Source: Candidatus Aerophobota bacterium (GTDB lineage Bacteria > Aerophobota > Aerophobia > Aerophobales > JAGHCO01). From it: a stretch of DNA of 7,579 nucleotides. The number at the start of each line of letters is the position of its first letter. Positions within the stretch are counted from its first letter, which is position 1. This document shows, piece after piece, positions 1-5,670 of the stretch. The stretch is from NCBI GenBank assembly GCA_021160405.1, contig JAGHCO010000256.1:1-7579 (forward strand), given 5' to 3'. The notes under the pieces were generated by a model, which made no database searches, was not told the DNA's origin, and saw only the letters and a list, made by a program, of their open reading frames with translations. The translations under genes and the position numbers were made by a program.

Positions 1-202
1 ATACGTCGCCCATAAGAGCCACAGTAAAAAGATAAAAGTAGAACTTAGCCGCAGGCGCCAGAAAGCACCGAGCAAAGAGCAGCCTCAAACTTTTTCAGAG
101 CTCTCTTAATATCCCATAAGTTCTTCTGTGGAAATATTTACTCGGAGTATTTTGGTGAGAAAGTATATGAAGAGAAATCCCTGCCGAAGTGAGGTAGAAT
201 AG
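1..202. other. Noncoding flank downstream of the tRNA, with a possible degenerate repeat
   Basis: No start-to-stop reading frame of credible length exists on either strand. On the minus strand a short open stretch (around 135 down to 52) ends in a stop and has no start codon, so it is at best a remnant. The segment at 56-79, reading CGCCAGAAAGCAC followed by CGAGCAAAGA, shares its word order with 4376-4390 in another intergenic gap (CGCCAAAGCACAAAG), which suggests the same degenerate intergenic repeat family. No stem followed by a T-run is visible that would act as a tRNA terminator. Confidence 0.4.
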
Positions 203-274
203 AGCTGGCGGAGGGATTCGAACCCCCAACCTGCTGATTACAAATCAGCTGCTCTTCCATTGAGCTACACCAGC
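203..274 (-). tRNA. trnT: tRNA-Thr, anticodon UGU
   Basis: Read on the minus strand, this folds into a complete cloverleaf. It has a 7-bp acceptor stem (GCTGGTG with CGCCAGC, one G-U pair), a 4-bp D stem (GCTC/GAGC) with a short GG-containing loop, and a 5-bp anticodon stem (GCTGA/TCAGC). The anticodon loop is TTTGTAA, giving TGT (UGU), which reads ACA and related threonine codons. The variable loop has 5 nt, and the T arm carries the TTCGAAT loop. The G1-C72 and C2-G71 pairs and the GU in the anticodon are the usual threonyl-tRNA synthetase identity elements. The CCA end is not encoded and must be added by nucleotidyltransferase. The base at the discriminator position (203) gives U73, whereas bacterial tRNA-Thr usually has A73. 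It follows cysS on the same strand, about 78 nt beyond that gene's stop. Confidence 0.96.
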
Positions 275-294
275 AAAAATGTTGAAATGTGAAA

Positions 295-354
295 AGTAAT
301 ATGTGATTTGTGAAAGGTGAAAACTTCTTTACTTATCACTCATTACACATTACT
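295..354. repeat. Imperfect inverted repeat (large hairpin) between cysS and tRNA-Thr
   Basis: The arms are 295-321 and 328-354, each 27 nt, with a 6-nt loop (AACTTC). Comparing one arm with the reverse complement of the other gives 20 of 27 matches. In a plus-strand RNA three further positions become G-U pairs, in a minus-strand RNA one. The outer arm overlaps the last bases of cysS, including its stop codon. On the minus strand the hairpin is followed by T-rich sequence (TTTCACATTTCAAC, then ATTTTTG), so it might weaken or end cysS transcription. The low GC of the stem and the interrupted T-run make it a poor canonical terminator. Both arms are built from short words such as AGTAAT, TGTGA and GTGA, so it may simply be an inverted pair of a degenerate intergenic repeat. 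Confidence 0.6.
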
Positions 355-1789
355 AATTACTGCTTTGAATTCTCCACTCAGTTTCCTCTTTTCTATCCTC
401 TAACTGAATCCCTATATTTTTTAATTTTTTTCTAATTTCATCGGATAAATCCCATTCTCTCTTCTTGCGAAGCTTATCTCTAACCTCAATTAAAATCTTT
501 AGTAACTCTTCTGTTTTTTGATTTAACTTTTCTTTTTTCCCCTGAAACACTCCCAAAATACTGCCTAACTTCTTTATTTTATTGGAAACTTCTAATAAGG
601 TAACCCTTGATGATTCAGATATAGATTTCTCTAAAATAAGATTAGCCTCTTTAACCATCTCAAATATTGCTGATAAGGCTGCTGGGGTATTAAAGTCATC
701 ATCCATTGCCTGAATAAATTTATTAGATAGCTCCTCAAATTTAGAAATCATTGGAGGAATTTTTGGAGGAATTTTTTTCTTAAAAGAGGTAGCTCCTGAT
801 ATTTCTTTATTGATTCTGTCCAACAAAGTGTAAACCCGATCAAGAGAGGAGGAAGCCTCTTTTAGACTATTTTCACTGTAGTTTAGAGGACTGCGGTAGT
901 GAGATGATAAAAGAAAGTATCTTATCACTTCCCCAGAGTATTTTTCCAGAGCCTTAGCAAGGGTGAGAAAATTGCCTGTAGATTTAGCCATTTTCTCCCC
1001 ATCCATAGTTACCAATCCATTGTGAACCCAAAAATTAGCAAATATTTTTCCTGTAGCTGCTTCTGATTGAGCTATTTCATTTTCATGATGGGGAAATACA
1101 AGGTCTCTACCTCCCCCATGGATATCTATGCTTTCTCCTAAGTACTTCATAGCCATAGAGGAACATTCAATATGCCAACCTGGCCTTCCCTTACCCCATG
1201 GACTTTCCCATGAAGGTTCTCCTTCCTTTGCCTTTTTCCACAAGGCAAAGTCAAAGGGCTGCTCCTTTTTTTCACTCACCTCAATCCTTGCTCCGGCGAA
1301 AAGCTCCTCTAAGGATTGATGAGAGAGTTTACCATAATTGGAGAACTTCTTTACCCGAAAAAAAACATCTCCATTAACGCAATAGGCAAACCCCCTTTTT
1401 TCCAGAAGTTTTATTAAGTCAATTATCTCTTTTATGTGCTGGGTGGCCCGGGGATAGTAATTTGCTTTTCTTACTCCTAACCTCTGCATCTGATTAAAGT
1501 ACTCATTCATAAATTTTTCTGCCAAATCAAAGATAGTTATTCCCAACTGTTTAGCACGCTGGATCATCTTGTCATCAACATCAGTGAAGTTGGTAACGTA
1601 GTTTACTCTGTAACCTTTGTATTCAAGATAATTTCTAATTACATCGAAAACTACTGCTGCTCGGGCATGTCCCAAGTGAAGTTCATCATAGAGGGTAACT
1701 CCACAGACATACATCCGCACTTCATTGCCCCTCAAGGGGAAGAAAACCTCTTTTTTACTATGTAAAGTATTGTAAATCTTAAGAGCCAT
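353..1789 (-). CDS. cysS: Cysteinyl-tRNA synthetase
   Basis: This 478-residue cytosolic class I aminoacyl-tRNA synthetase joins cysteine to tRNA-Cys using ATP. The catalytic Rossmann fold carries the HIGH-type signature HLGH at residues 38-41 and the KMSKS-type loop KMAKS at 266-270. The four zinc ligands that select cysteine are all present: C29, C209 (in HIECSS), H234 and E238 (in PHHENE). The segment CGVTLYDELHLGHAR at 29-43 is a family hallmark, although the usual proline after CG is valine here. The C-terminal third (from about 350) is the helical DALR-type region and anticodon-binding tail. Length is close to the usual 460-480. A proline-rich KIPPKIPP stretch at 339-346, encoded by a perfect 12-bp tandem repeat, sits in the linker between the two parts. 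The ATG at 1789 is preceded by GAGGA at a spacing of 6 nt. It is transcribed divergently from the membrane-protein gene at 1937 and has a strong promoter of its own. Confidence 0.98.
   Translation of the reverse strand: MALKIYNTLHSKKEVFFPLRGNEVRMYVCGVTLYDELHLGHARAAVVFDVIRNYLEYKGYRVNYVTNFTDVDDKMIQRAKQLGITIFDLAEKFMNEYFNQMQRLGVRKANYYPRATQHIKEIIDLIKLLEKRGFAYCVNGDVFFRVKKFSNYGKLSHQSLEELFAGARIEVSEKKEQPFDFALWKKAKEGEPSWESPWGKGRPGWHIECSSMAMKYLGESIDIHGGGRDLVFPHHENEIAQSEAATGKIFANFWVHNGLVTMDGEKMAKSTGNFLTLAKALEKYSGEVIRYFLLSSHYRSPLNYSENSLKEASSSLDRVYTLLDRINKEISGATSFKKKIPPKIPPMISKFEELSNKFIQAMDDDFNTPAALSAIFEMVKEANLILEKSISESSRVTLLEVSNKIKKLGSILGVFQGKKEKLNQKTEELLKILIEVRDKLRKKREWDLSDEIRKKLKNIGIQLEDRKEETEWRIQSSN
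751..774. repeat. Perfect 12-bp tandem duplication inside cysS
   Basis: The 12-mer TTGGAGGAATTT occurs twice, head to tail. On the coding (minus) strand it encodes the KIPP-KIPP repeat at residues 339-346 of the synthetase. The duplication preserves the frame and falls in the interdomain linker, where length variation should be tolerated. Confidence 0.85.
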
Positions 1790-1842
1790 TGGTAATCCTC
1801 AATTTCAAAAAAGCTTACTCATTGCTTTTAAAGGTAAATCCA

Positions 1843-1871
1843 AATATAGCTTATTTTTTAAGATATGTCAA
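1843..1871 (-). promoter_or_regulatory. Sigma-70-type promoter of cysS
   Basis: On the minus strand a perfect -35 box TTGACA (1871-1866) is followed after exactly 17 bp by TATATT (1848-1843), which matches the -10 consensus at 5 of 6 positions. Initiation would be expected near 1836, giving a leader of about 45 nt. That is too short for a T-box riboswitch, so no amino-acid-responsive leader is indicated. Confidence 0.8.
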
Positions 1872-1877
1872 GAGTAG

Positions 1878-1906
1878 TTGCATTTCTGTCAATATTTGTG
1901 TATAAT
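1878..1906 (+). promoter_or_regulatory. Promoter of the DUF401-family gene
   Basis: A perfect -10 hexamer TATAAT lies at 1901-1906, 17 bp downstream of a weak -35 box TTGCAT (1878-1883, 3 of 6 matches). Initiation near 1913 would leave a leader of about 24 nt before the ATG at 1937. The -35 boxes of this promoter and the divergent cysS promoter are only 6 bp apart, so polymerase binding on one side could interfere with the other. Confidence 0.65.
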
Positions 1907-1923
1907 GGATAACTTATCAGGTT

Positions 1924-1930
1924 GGGGGAT
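1924..1930 (+). promoter_or_regulatory. Ribosome binding site that selects the ATG at 1937
   Basis: The purine run GGGGGAT lies about 6-8 nt before the ATG at 1937, which is a normal spacing. The alternative in-frame TTG at 1922 would place this run inside the gene and leave only AGG 0-2 nt upstream, too close to serve. The ATG is therefore preferred, shortening the protein by five residues to 388. Confidence 0.55.
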
Positions 1931-1936
1931 AGAAAG

Positions 1937-3103
1937 ATGAAGAAAAGAATTGACCTTGGATCAATTATACTGTTAGTTTCATTTTTGGTAGGAATTTTCT
2001 CTCGAATGCAAATTACTACAATTTTAGAAGATTTCCTTTTCGCTGCTATTGAACCTACTACTCTCAAGTTAGTGGGAAGCATCTTGCTTATCTTTATTCT
2101 GGGTAATCTTTTAAATGAGGGAGGGAACTTGAGGAATATTAACTCTTCTCTGGAGACTTTTATCAAGGATAGACGGGTAACGTTGATTATTCCTTCCGCT
2201 TTAATAGGTCTTTTGCCTGTAGCTGCAGGAGCGATGCTCTCAGCTCCCATAGTAGAGGAATCTGGGAGTAAGATGGGGTTAACTGCCGAGAATAAAACTT
2301 TTCTGAATTACTGGTTTCGTCATATATGGGAATACACCTGGCCGCTTTATCCCGGGCTTATTTTAGCCAGTGCAATTCTTAATGTTCCCGTGAGAAGAAT
2401 AGCAATCGCTCAACTGCCTCTGACACTGGCCGCTATTCTTTCTGGATGTATATTCGGACTAAGAAGGATTCCCTATAAACCATCCTCGAGAAAGGAGAAA
2501 AGAGAGATTACAAAAGGGATTTTCAATTTCATTCTCAATGCCTGGCCTATTTTAGCTGTTGTTTTCTTTGTTTTAGTACTTAAATTAGAGCTAATACTGT
2601 CTTTGTTAATAATTTTGTTATTTGTTCTCATAACAGTAAGAATAAAGAGGAAAAGGCTGCTCATTATCATTAAAAATAGCCTATCCTGGAGAATGATACT
2701 CTTGTTAGTTTCGGTAATGGTATTTAAAAGGATTCTTGAGAATTCCGGGTTACTTTTAAGAATCTCGGAGATTTTTACTCATCTAAGAATTTCGCCTTTG
2801 CTTCCTTTATTTTCTATTCCCCTTTTTATTGGTTCTCTCACTGGTGTTACTCAGGCCTTTGTAGGAGTTACTTTTCCTATACTTTTGCCTTTTATTGGAA
2901 TGAATAACCCTAATTTAACCTATGTAATGTTAGCCTATGCAGGTGGGTTTGCAGGAGTTCTTCTTTCTCCTGTGCATCTGTGTCTTATCGTAACGAAGGA
3001 TTACTTTAAAGCGGACCTTTTCCGAGTATACAAGTTACTCCTCTTGCCCATCATCTTTGTTGTATTGGTAGCTTTTATGATTGTCTTTGTCCAAAGATTT
3101 TAG
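1937..3103 (+). CDS. DUF401-family integral membrane protein, probable transporter
   Basis: This 388-residue, very hydrophobic protein has roughly nine to ten membrane-spanning segments along its whole length, with a basic cytoplasmic loop at about 180-192. I recognise it as DUF401 (ion-transporter-like superfamily), whose substrate is unknown. The recognisable conserved stretches are GAMLSAPIVEESG at 98-110, NYWFRHIWEYTWPLYPG at 124-140 and, in the C-terminal half, SLTGVTQAFVGVTFPILLPF at 300-319 and AGGFAGVLLSPVHLC at 335-349. The paired Gly/Pro-rich half-helix stretches resemble the re-entrant hairpins of DctM- and GntP-like carriers, suggesting secondary transport of an organic anion. That role is inference. 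The gene stands alone on the plus strand between divergent cysS and a convergent MFS gene, so context gives no clue to the substrate. Its TAG stop overlaps the stop of the MFS gene. Family assignment is from memory of the motifs; function is unknown. Confidence 0.85.
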   Translation: MKKRIDLGSIILLVSFLVGIFSRMQITTILEDFLFAAIEPTTLKLVGSILLIFILGNLLNEGGNLRNINSSLETFIKDRRVTLIIPSALIGLLPVAAGAMLSAPIVEESGSKMGLTAENKTFLNYWFRHIWEYTWPLYPGLILASAILNVPVRRIAIAQLPLTLAAILSGCIFGLRRIPYKPSSRKEKREITKGIFNFILNAWPILAVVFFVLVLKLELILSLLIILLFVLITVRIKRKRLLIIIKNSLSWRMILLLVSVMVFKRILENSGLLLRISEIFTHLRISPLLPLFSIPLFIGSLTGVTQAFVGVTFPILLPFIGMNNPNLTYVMLAYAGGFAGVLLSPVHLCLIVTKDYFKADLFRVYKLLLLPIIFVVLVAFMIVFVQRF

Positions 3104-4326
3104 GATTTTCCCCTGATGCACTTTGTTTTTTTAGCTATTTTTAGCTCTCTTACTGCTATAGTTACCCAAATTCCGGCTATTATAAGTAAAGCGGTAGTAA
3201 AAATAAAAACCGCTCTTAAACTTAAAATTGAGGCTATTATTCCCCCGGCAATGGGACCGGTAGCATTACCTAAGGAAGAAGCACTTGCTGTAATTCCATA
3301 TACTTTTCCACGGTGTTCATCAGGCACTGAGAGACCAATAATAGCATTAGCAGTGGGCATTATTCCCCCAGCAAAAAGCCCCAATGCTACACGTAGTAGA
3401 AAGAGTTGAAAAATGTTTCCCACAAACGCTTGAGGAAGGTAAAACATTCCTGCTCCTAATGTGCTTACAATGAGTATTTTTTTATAGCCAACCCTATCAC
3501 TAACTCGTCCAATAATTACTGAAGAGAAAGCGCTCGCTATCCCAGTTAAAGCTAACATAGCTCCAGTAATAGAGGCTATGCAAGAGCTGCTTTTAGCCAG
3601 AAGTTGAACAAAGAGGGGAAATATAGGATAGACGATCATTCCGGCAAATTGGATAAAGAACAGTACGACAATCATAGCTAAAAGTTGTCGGGAGGAAAAA
3701 ATTATCCATATATTTTTCCAGAAACCTTTTCCAGCTATTTTTTTCTCAGATAGGGGCTGAAATCCTTCCTCTACTAAGAAAAGAACAATTAGACCAGCTA
3801 TAAAAAGCAAACTCCCTGTAATATAGAAAGAACAGCGATAACCAAAGAAATCGGCAACTACTCCTCCCAATAATGGTCCAATGGAGGCTCCTGAAAAGAC
3901 GGCTGTTTGCATAAGGCCTAAACTAAATCCCAGTCTTTCTTGAGGAGTTGTGGTAGAAATAAGAGCTACAGATGCAGGAATTGTTCCTGTGAGAGCACCT
4001 TGTAGAATACGTAGGGCTAAAAGTTGATAAACATTGCTAACTAATCCCATACAGGTCGTTACTATAGCTCCCCCAAACATAGCTCGTTCTACCATAAGCT
4101 TACGGCCATATTTATCAGCTAAGGAACCCCAGATTGGGGAAAATATTGCCATAGTTAAAGCTGGAGCGCCAGCTAAGATCCCTGCCCATCTTGCAACCTG
4201 AGCTGAATTAGTAACCCCTAATTCTTGAATATAAAAGGGAATAAAGGGGAAGACAAAATAAAAACCAATTATAGCAATTAACTGAGATATCCATGTTGAA
4301 TAGAGGTTCTTTTCCCATCGTTGCAT
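3100..4326 (-). CDS. MFS efflux transporter, DHA1 / MdtG-like
   Basis: This 408-residue inner-membrane protein has the twelve-helix Major Facilitator pattern. Motif A after helix 2 is clear, GSLADKYGRKLM at 67-78, and its weaker counterpart in the second half is GRVSDRVGYKKI at 273-284. Helix 4 has the motif B pattern RILQG at 106-110. Helix 5 has the antiporter motif C pattern GASIGPLLGG at 146-155, mirrored by GNATGPIAGG at 353-362. Motif C marks proton-coupled exporters, so it probably pumps a drug-like compound or metabolite out of the cell; the substrate cannot be read from the sequence. The start ATG is preceded by AGAGG at about 9 nt. It lies 265 bp downstream of the aldolase gene on the same strand and probably has its own promoter, but none is strong. 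A short inverted repeat at 4355-4370 lies about 30 bp upstream. The gene ends 3 bases inside the convergent membrane-protein gene. Confidence 0.93.
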   Translation of the reverse strand: MQRWEKNLYSTWISQLIAIIGFYFVFPFIPFYIQELGVTNSAQVARWAGILAGAPALTMAIFSPIWGSLADKYGRKLMVERAMFGGAIVTTCMGLVSNVYQLLALRILQGALTGTIPASVALISTTTPQERLGFSLGLMQTAVFSGASIGPLLGGVVADFFGYRCSFYITGSLLFIAGLIVLFLVEEGFQPLSEKKIAGKGFWKNIWIIFSSRQLLAMIVVLFFIQFAGMIVYPIFPLFVQLLAKSSSCIASITGAMLALTGIASAFSSVIIGRVSDRVGYKKILIVSTLGAGMFYLPQAFVGNIFQLFLLRVALGLFAGGIMPTANAIIGLSVPDEHRGKVYGITASASSLGNATGPIAGGIIASILSLRAVFIFTTALLIIAGIWVTIAVRELKIAKKTKCIRGKS

Positions 4327-4354
4327 GAAGTAGTGCCTCTTGATATTTTATTTT

Positions 4355-4370
4355 GTAACAGTTCAGTTAC
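4355..4370. promoter_or_regulatory. Short inverted repeat upstream of the MFS gene, possible operator
   Basis: GTAAC and GTTAC form a perfect 5-bp inverted repeat separated by 6 nt. It lies 29-44 bp before the MFS start, next to a minus-strand TAAAAT that resembles a -10 box. A repressor site controlling an efflux gene would be typical here, but five base pairs are easily met by chance and no regulator gene is adjacent. Confidence 0.25.
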
Positions 4371-4566
4371 TAAGTCGCCAAAGCACAAAGAAGTGAAGTG
4401 AATATGAATTTGTAATCTCGTCCATCTCGTCGTTTTCTCTGTTTAGGTTATTTTATCTAAACCAACGTCGAACCTCGAACACATGTCAACTGGCTCAACT
4501 GACTAATTTTTTTAACGTTGAACGTAGAACATAAACCTTTAGCCTCTTTTACGCATCTACGCATTT
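4371..4566. repeat. Intergenic region made of short degenerate tandem repeats
   Basis: Most of the 265-bp gap between the MFS and aldolase genes consists of imperfectly duplicated words. ATCTCGTCC/ATCTCGTCG lie head to tail at 4415-4432. AACGTCGAACCTCGAAC at 4464-4480 recurs as AACGTTGAACGTAGAAC at 4514-4530 (14 of 17 match, exactly 50 bp apart), and each copy is itself a near repeat of CGTYGAAC. TCAACTGGC/TCAACTGAC lie at 4486-4503, and ACGCATCT/ACGCATTT at 4551-4566. A further word, CGCCAAAGCACAAAG at 4376-4390, resembles 56-79. No start codon with a useful frame, no RNA gene and no strong terminator is visible. GTTTAG/CTAAAC (4441-4446 and 4457-4462) could form a weak 6-bp stem. Confidence 0.65.
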
Positions 4567-4591
4567 ATCTTGGTGGCTGAATAGTTGCGAT

Positions 4592-5521
4592 TCATTTAAT
4601 CCACTTGGTCAGGTGATTCCAGCTTCCTGCGATCTCATACTCTTCCTTAATTAGCCGTTCTATTTCTTCAGCTACCCTCATCTGAGCAGTTTCAACATCA
4701 TCTGGTTTTTTGGAAAGGGATTGCTCGTAAATTTGCCGGATGGAAGTTCCTACATTAATTTTAGTTATGCCATTTTGAACAGCCTCTATAAGTGATGCTT
4801 TTTTAACTCCCGATCCTCCATGAAGAACTAATGGAATTTTGGTAACCCGTGTGAGTTCTCGAAGATGATCTAAGTTAAGCCGAGCAGAAACCTTTCTTTT
4901 ATTCTTAGCGATTCCACTAATTGCTCCATGAATATTACCTATGGCTACTGAGAGCCAGTCCACCCCTGTTTCTTTCACAAAACGCTCTGCTTGCTCTGGG
5001 CTTGTAAAACCTTTCTTAGTTTGAAAGAGCTCCTCATAAGAAGGGAGTGGTCCCTCTTCGTGACCAAGAACTGCACCAAGTTCAGCTTCTACCGGAACTC
5101 CTTGCTGGTGAGAAATATCTACAACTCTTTTGGTAATGGCTATATTTTCTTTCAGGTTGAGTCTTGACCCATCAATCATTACCGAGTCATAACCAAGTTC
5201 TAAACCCATTCGTATTAGATATTCCCAATGAACGTTCTTTCCATCCTCATCAATTACTGGGATGTGATCCAAGTGGAGACGGCTGAACTGTCGGTCGGCT
5301 AAGGCATAATACCTGTTTGCCACTTCTCTGAAACTTTTAGCTCCAAACTTCTCTACATCGGGACGAGCCACTTCTACCAATCCAAAAGTATAGGTCTTTT
5401 TTAAAGTATCCACTATAGGCTTAATCATGGGAAGATAAGCAACATTAAAAGCAGGGATAAGTATCCTGTGCCTGTAAGCTTTCCTCATAATTTGATCAAT
5501 GGAAACTTTTCCAGTGATCAT
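4592..5521 (-). CDS. Class II fructose/tagatose-bisphosphate aldolase-family protein
   Basis: This 309-residue cytosolic TIM-barrel enzyme belongs to the zinc-dependent class II ketose-bisphosphate aldolases, which cleave a ketose bisphosphate to dihydroxyacetone phosphate and an aldehyde. The catalytic Asp and first zinc His are in HLDH (D85, H86). SVMIDGSRL (113-121) and the VEAELG segment (144-149) follow. Further zinc histidines are H198 (NIHGA) and H234 in LHGGSG, whose glycines bind phosphate. Two points differ from glycolytic enzymes. The segment after HLDH reads IPVIDEDGKNVHWE instead of the usual short G-SSFE type loop. The phosphate/substrate strand is NVGTSIR (256-262) instead of NIDTD, closer to the NVAT form of tagatose-bisphosphate enzymes. 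The physiological sugar is therefore uncertain. The start ATG follows a strong Shine-Dalgarno sequence (GAGGGGAG). It is transcribed divergently from secD and stands apart from the MFS gene downstream, so it is probably monocistronic. Confidence 0.9.
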   Translation of the reverse strand: MITGKVSIDQIMRKAYRHRILIPAFNVAYLPMIKPIVDTLKKTYTFGLVEVARPDVEKFGAKSFREVANRYYALADRQFSRLHLDHIPVIDEDGKNVHWEYLIRMGLELGYDSVMIDGSRLNLKENIAITKRVVDISHQQGVPVEAELGAVLGHEEGPLPSYEELFQTKKGFTSPEQAERFVKETGVDWLSVAIGNIHGAISGIAKNKRKVSARLNLDHLRELTRVTKIPLVLHGGSGVKKASLIEAVQNGITKINVGTSIRQIYEQSLSKKPDDVETAQMRVAEEIERLIKEEYEIAGSWNHLTKWIK

Positions 5522-5561
5522 TTTCTCCCCTCTATAAAGTTATAATAAGTCTGTTAGCCCT

Positions 5562-5589
5562 AATATACCTTTCCTCACCTAATTGTCAA
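5562..5589 (-). promoter_or_regulatory. Promoter of the aldolase gene
   Basis: On the minus strand TTGACA (5589-5584) is followed after 16 bp by TATATT (5567-5562), 5 of 6 to consensus. Initiation near 5555 gives a leader of about 33 nt ending in the GAGGGGAG ribosome binding site. The box combination is nearly the same as that of the cysS promoter. Confidence 0.75.
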
Positions 5590-5603
5590 GATAACGACAT
5601 CGG

Positions 5604-5632
5604 TTGACAATTCTTAAAAGATATGGTAAATT
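5604..5632 (+). promoter_or_regulatory. Promoter of secD-secF
   Basis: TTGACA (5604-5609) is followed after 17 bp by TAAATT (5627-5632), 4 of 6 to the -10 consensus. Initiation near 5639 would leave about 31 nt to the secD ATG, with AAGGAG (5658-5663) 7 nt before the start. The -35 box is the mirror copy of the divergent aldolase -35 box. Confidence 0.65.
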
Positions 5633-5670
5633 AACGAAAATTAAACCTTATTTTATTAAGGAGTTAACTA

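Noticed and set aside
52..135. Minus-strand coding remnant reading KNLWDIKRALKKFEAAL
   Set aside because: It looks protein-like but has an in-frame stop just upstream, no start codon and no family that I recognise, and it overlaps the repeat-like words. Too weak to call a pseudogene.
139..149. TACTCGGAGTA palindrome as a terminator stem or operator
   Set aside because: The 5-bp arms are separated by a single base, which cannot form a hairpin loop, and the site is not next to a promoter.
1128..1319. Plus-strand open frame inside cysS
   Set aside because: It lies wholly antisense to the conserved catalytic core of cysS, lacks a ribosome binding site and resembles no protein I know.
1790..1842. 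T-box or other amino-acid riboswitch before cysS
   Set aside because: The predicted leader of about 45 nt is far too short and lacks a T-box sequence.
1922..1936. In-frame TTG start for the DUF401 gene, five codons upstream of the ATG
   Set aside because: It would need a ribosome binding site 0-2 nt away. The GGGGGAT run is well placed only for the ATG at 1937.
1858..2250. Minus-strand open frame of 130 codons opposite the DUF401 gene start
   Set aside because: It covers the divergent promoters and the well-supported membrane-protein gene on the other strand; its composition is that of a shadow frame.
3116..3409. Plus-strand open frame opposite the end of the MFS gene
   Set aside because: It is antisense to conserved MFS helices; its hydrophobic, repetitive product is what the reverse of a transporter gene gives.
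4415..4566. CRISPR array
   Set aside because: The repeats are only 8-17 nt, of several unrelated kinds and without regular spacers; no cas gene is present.
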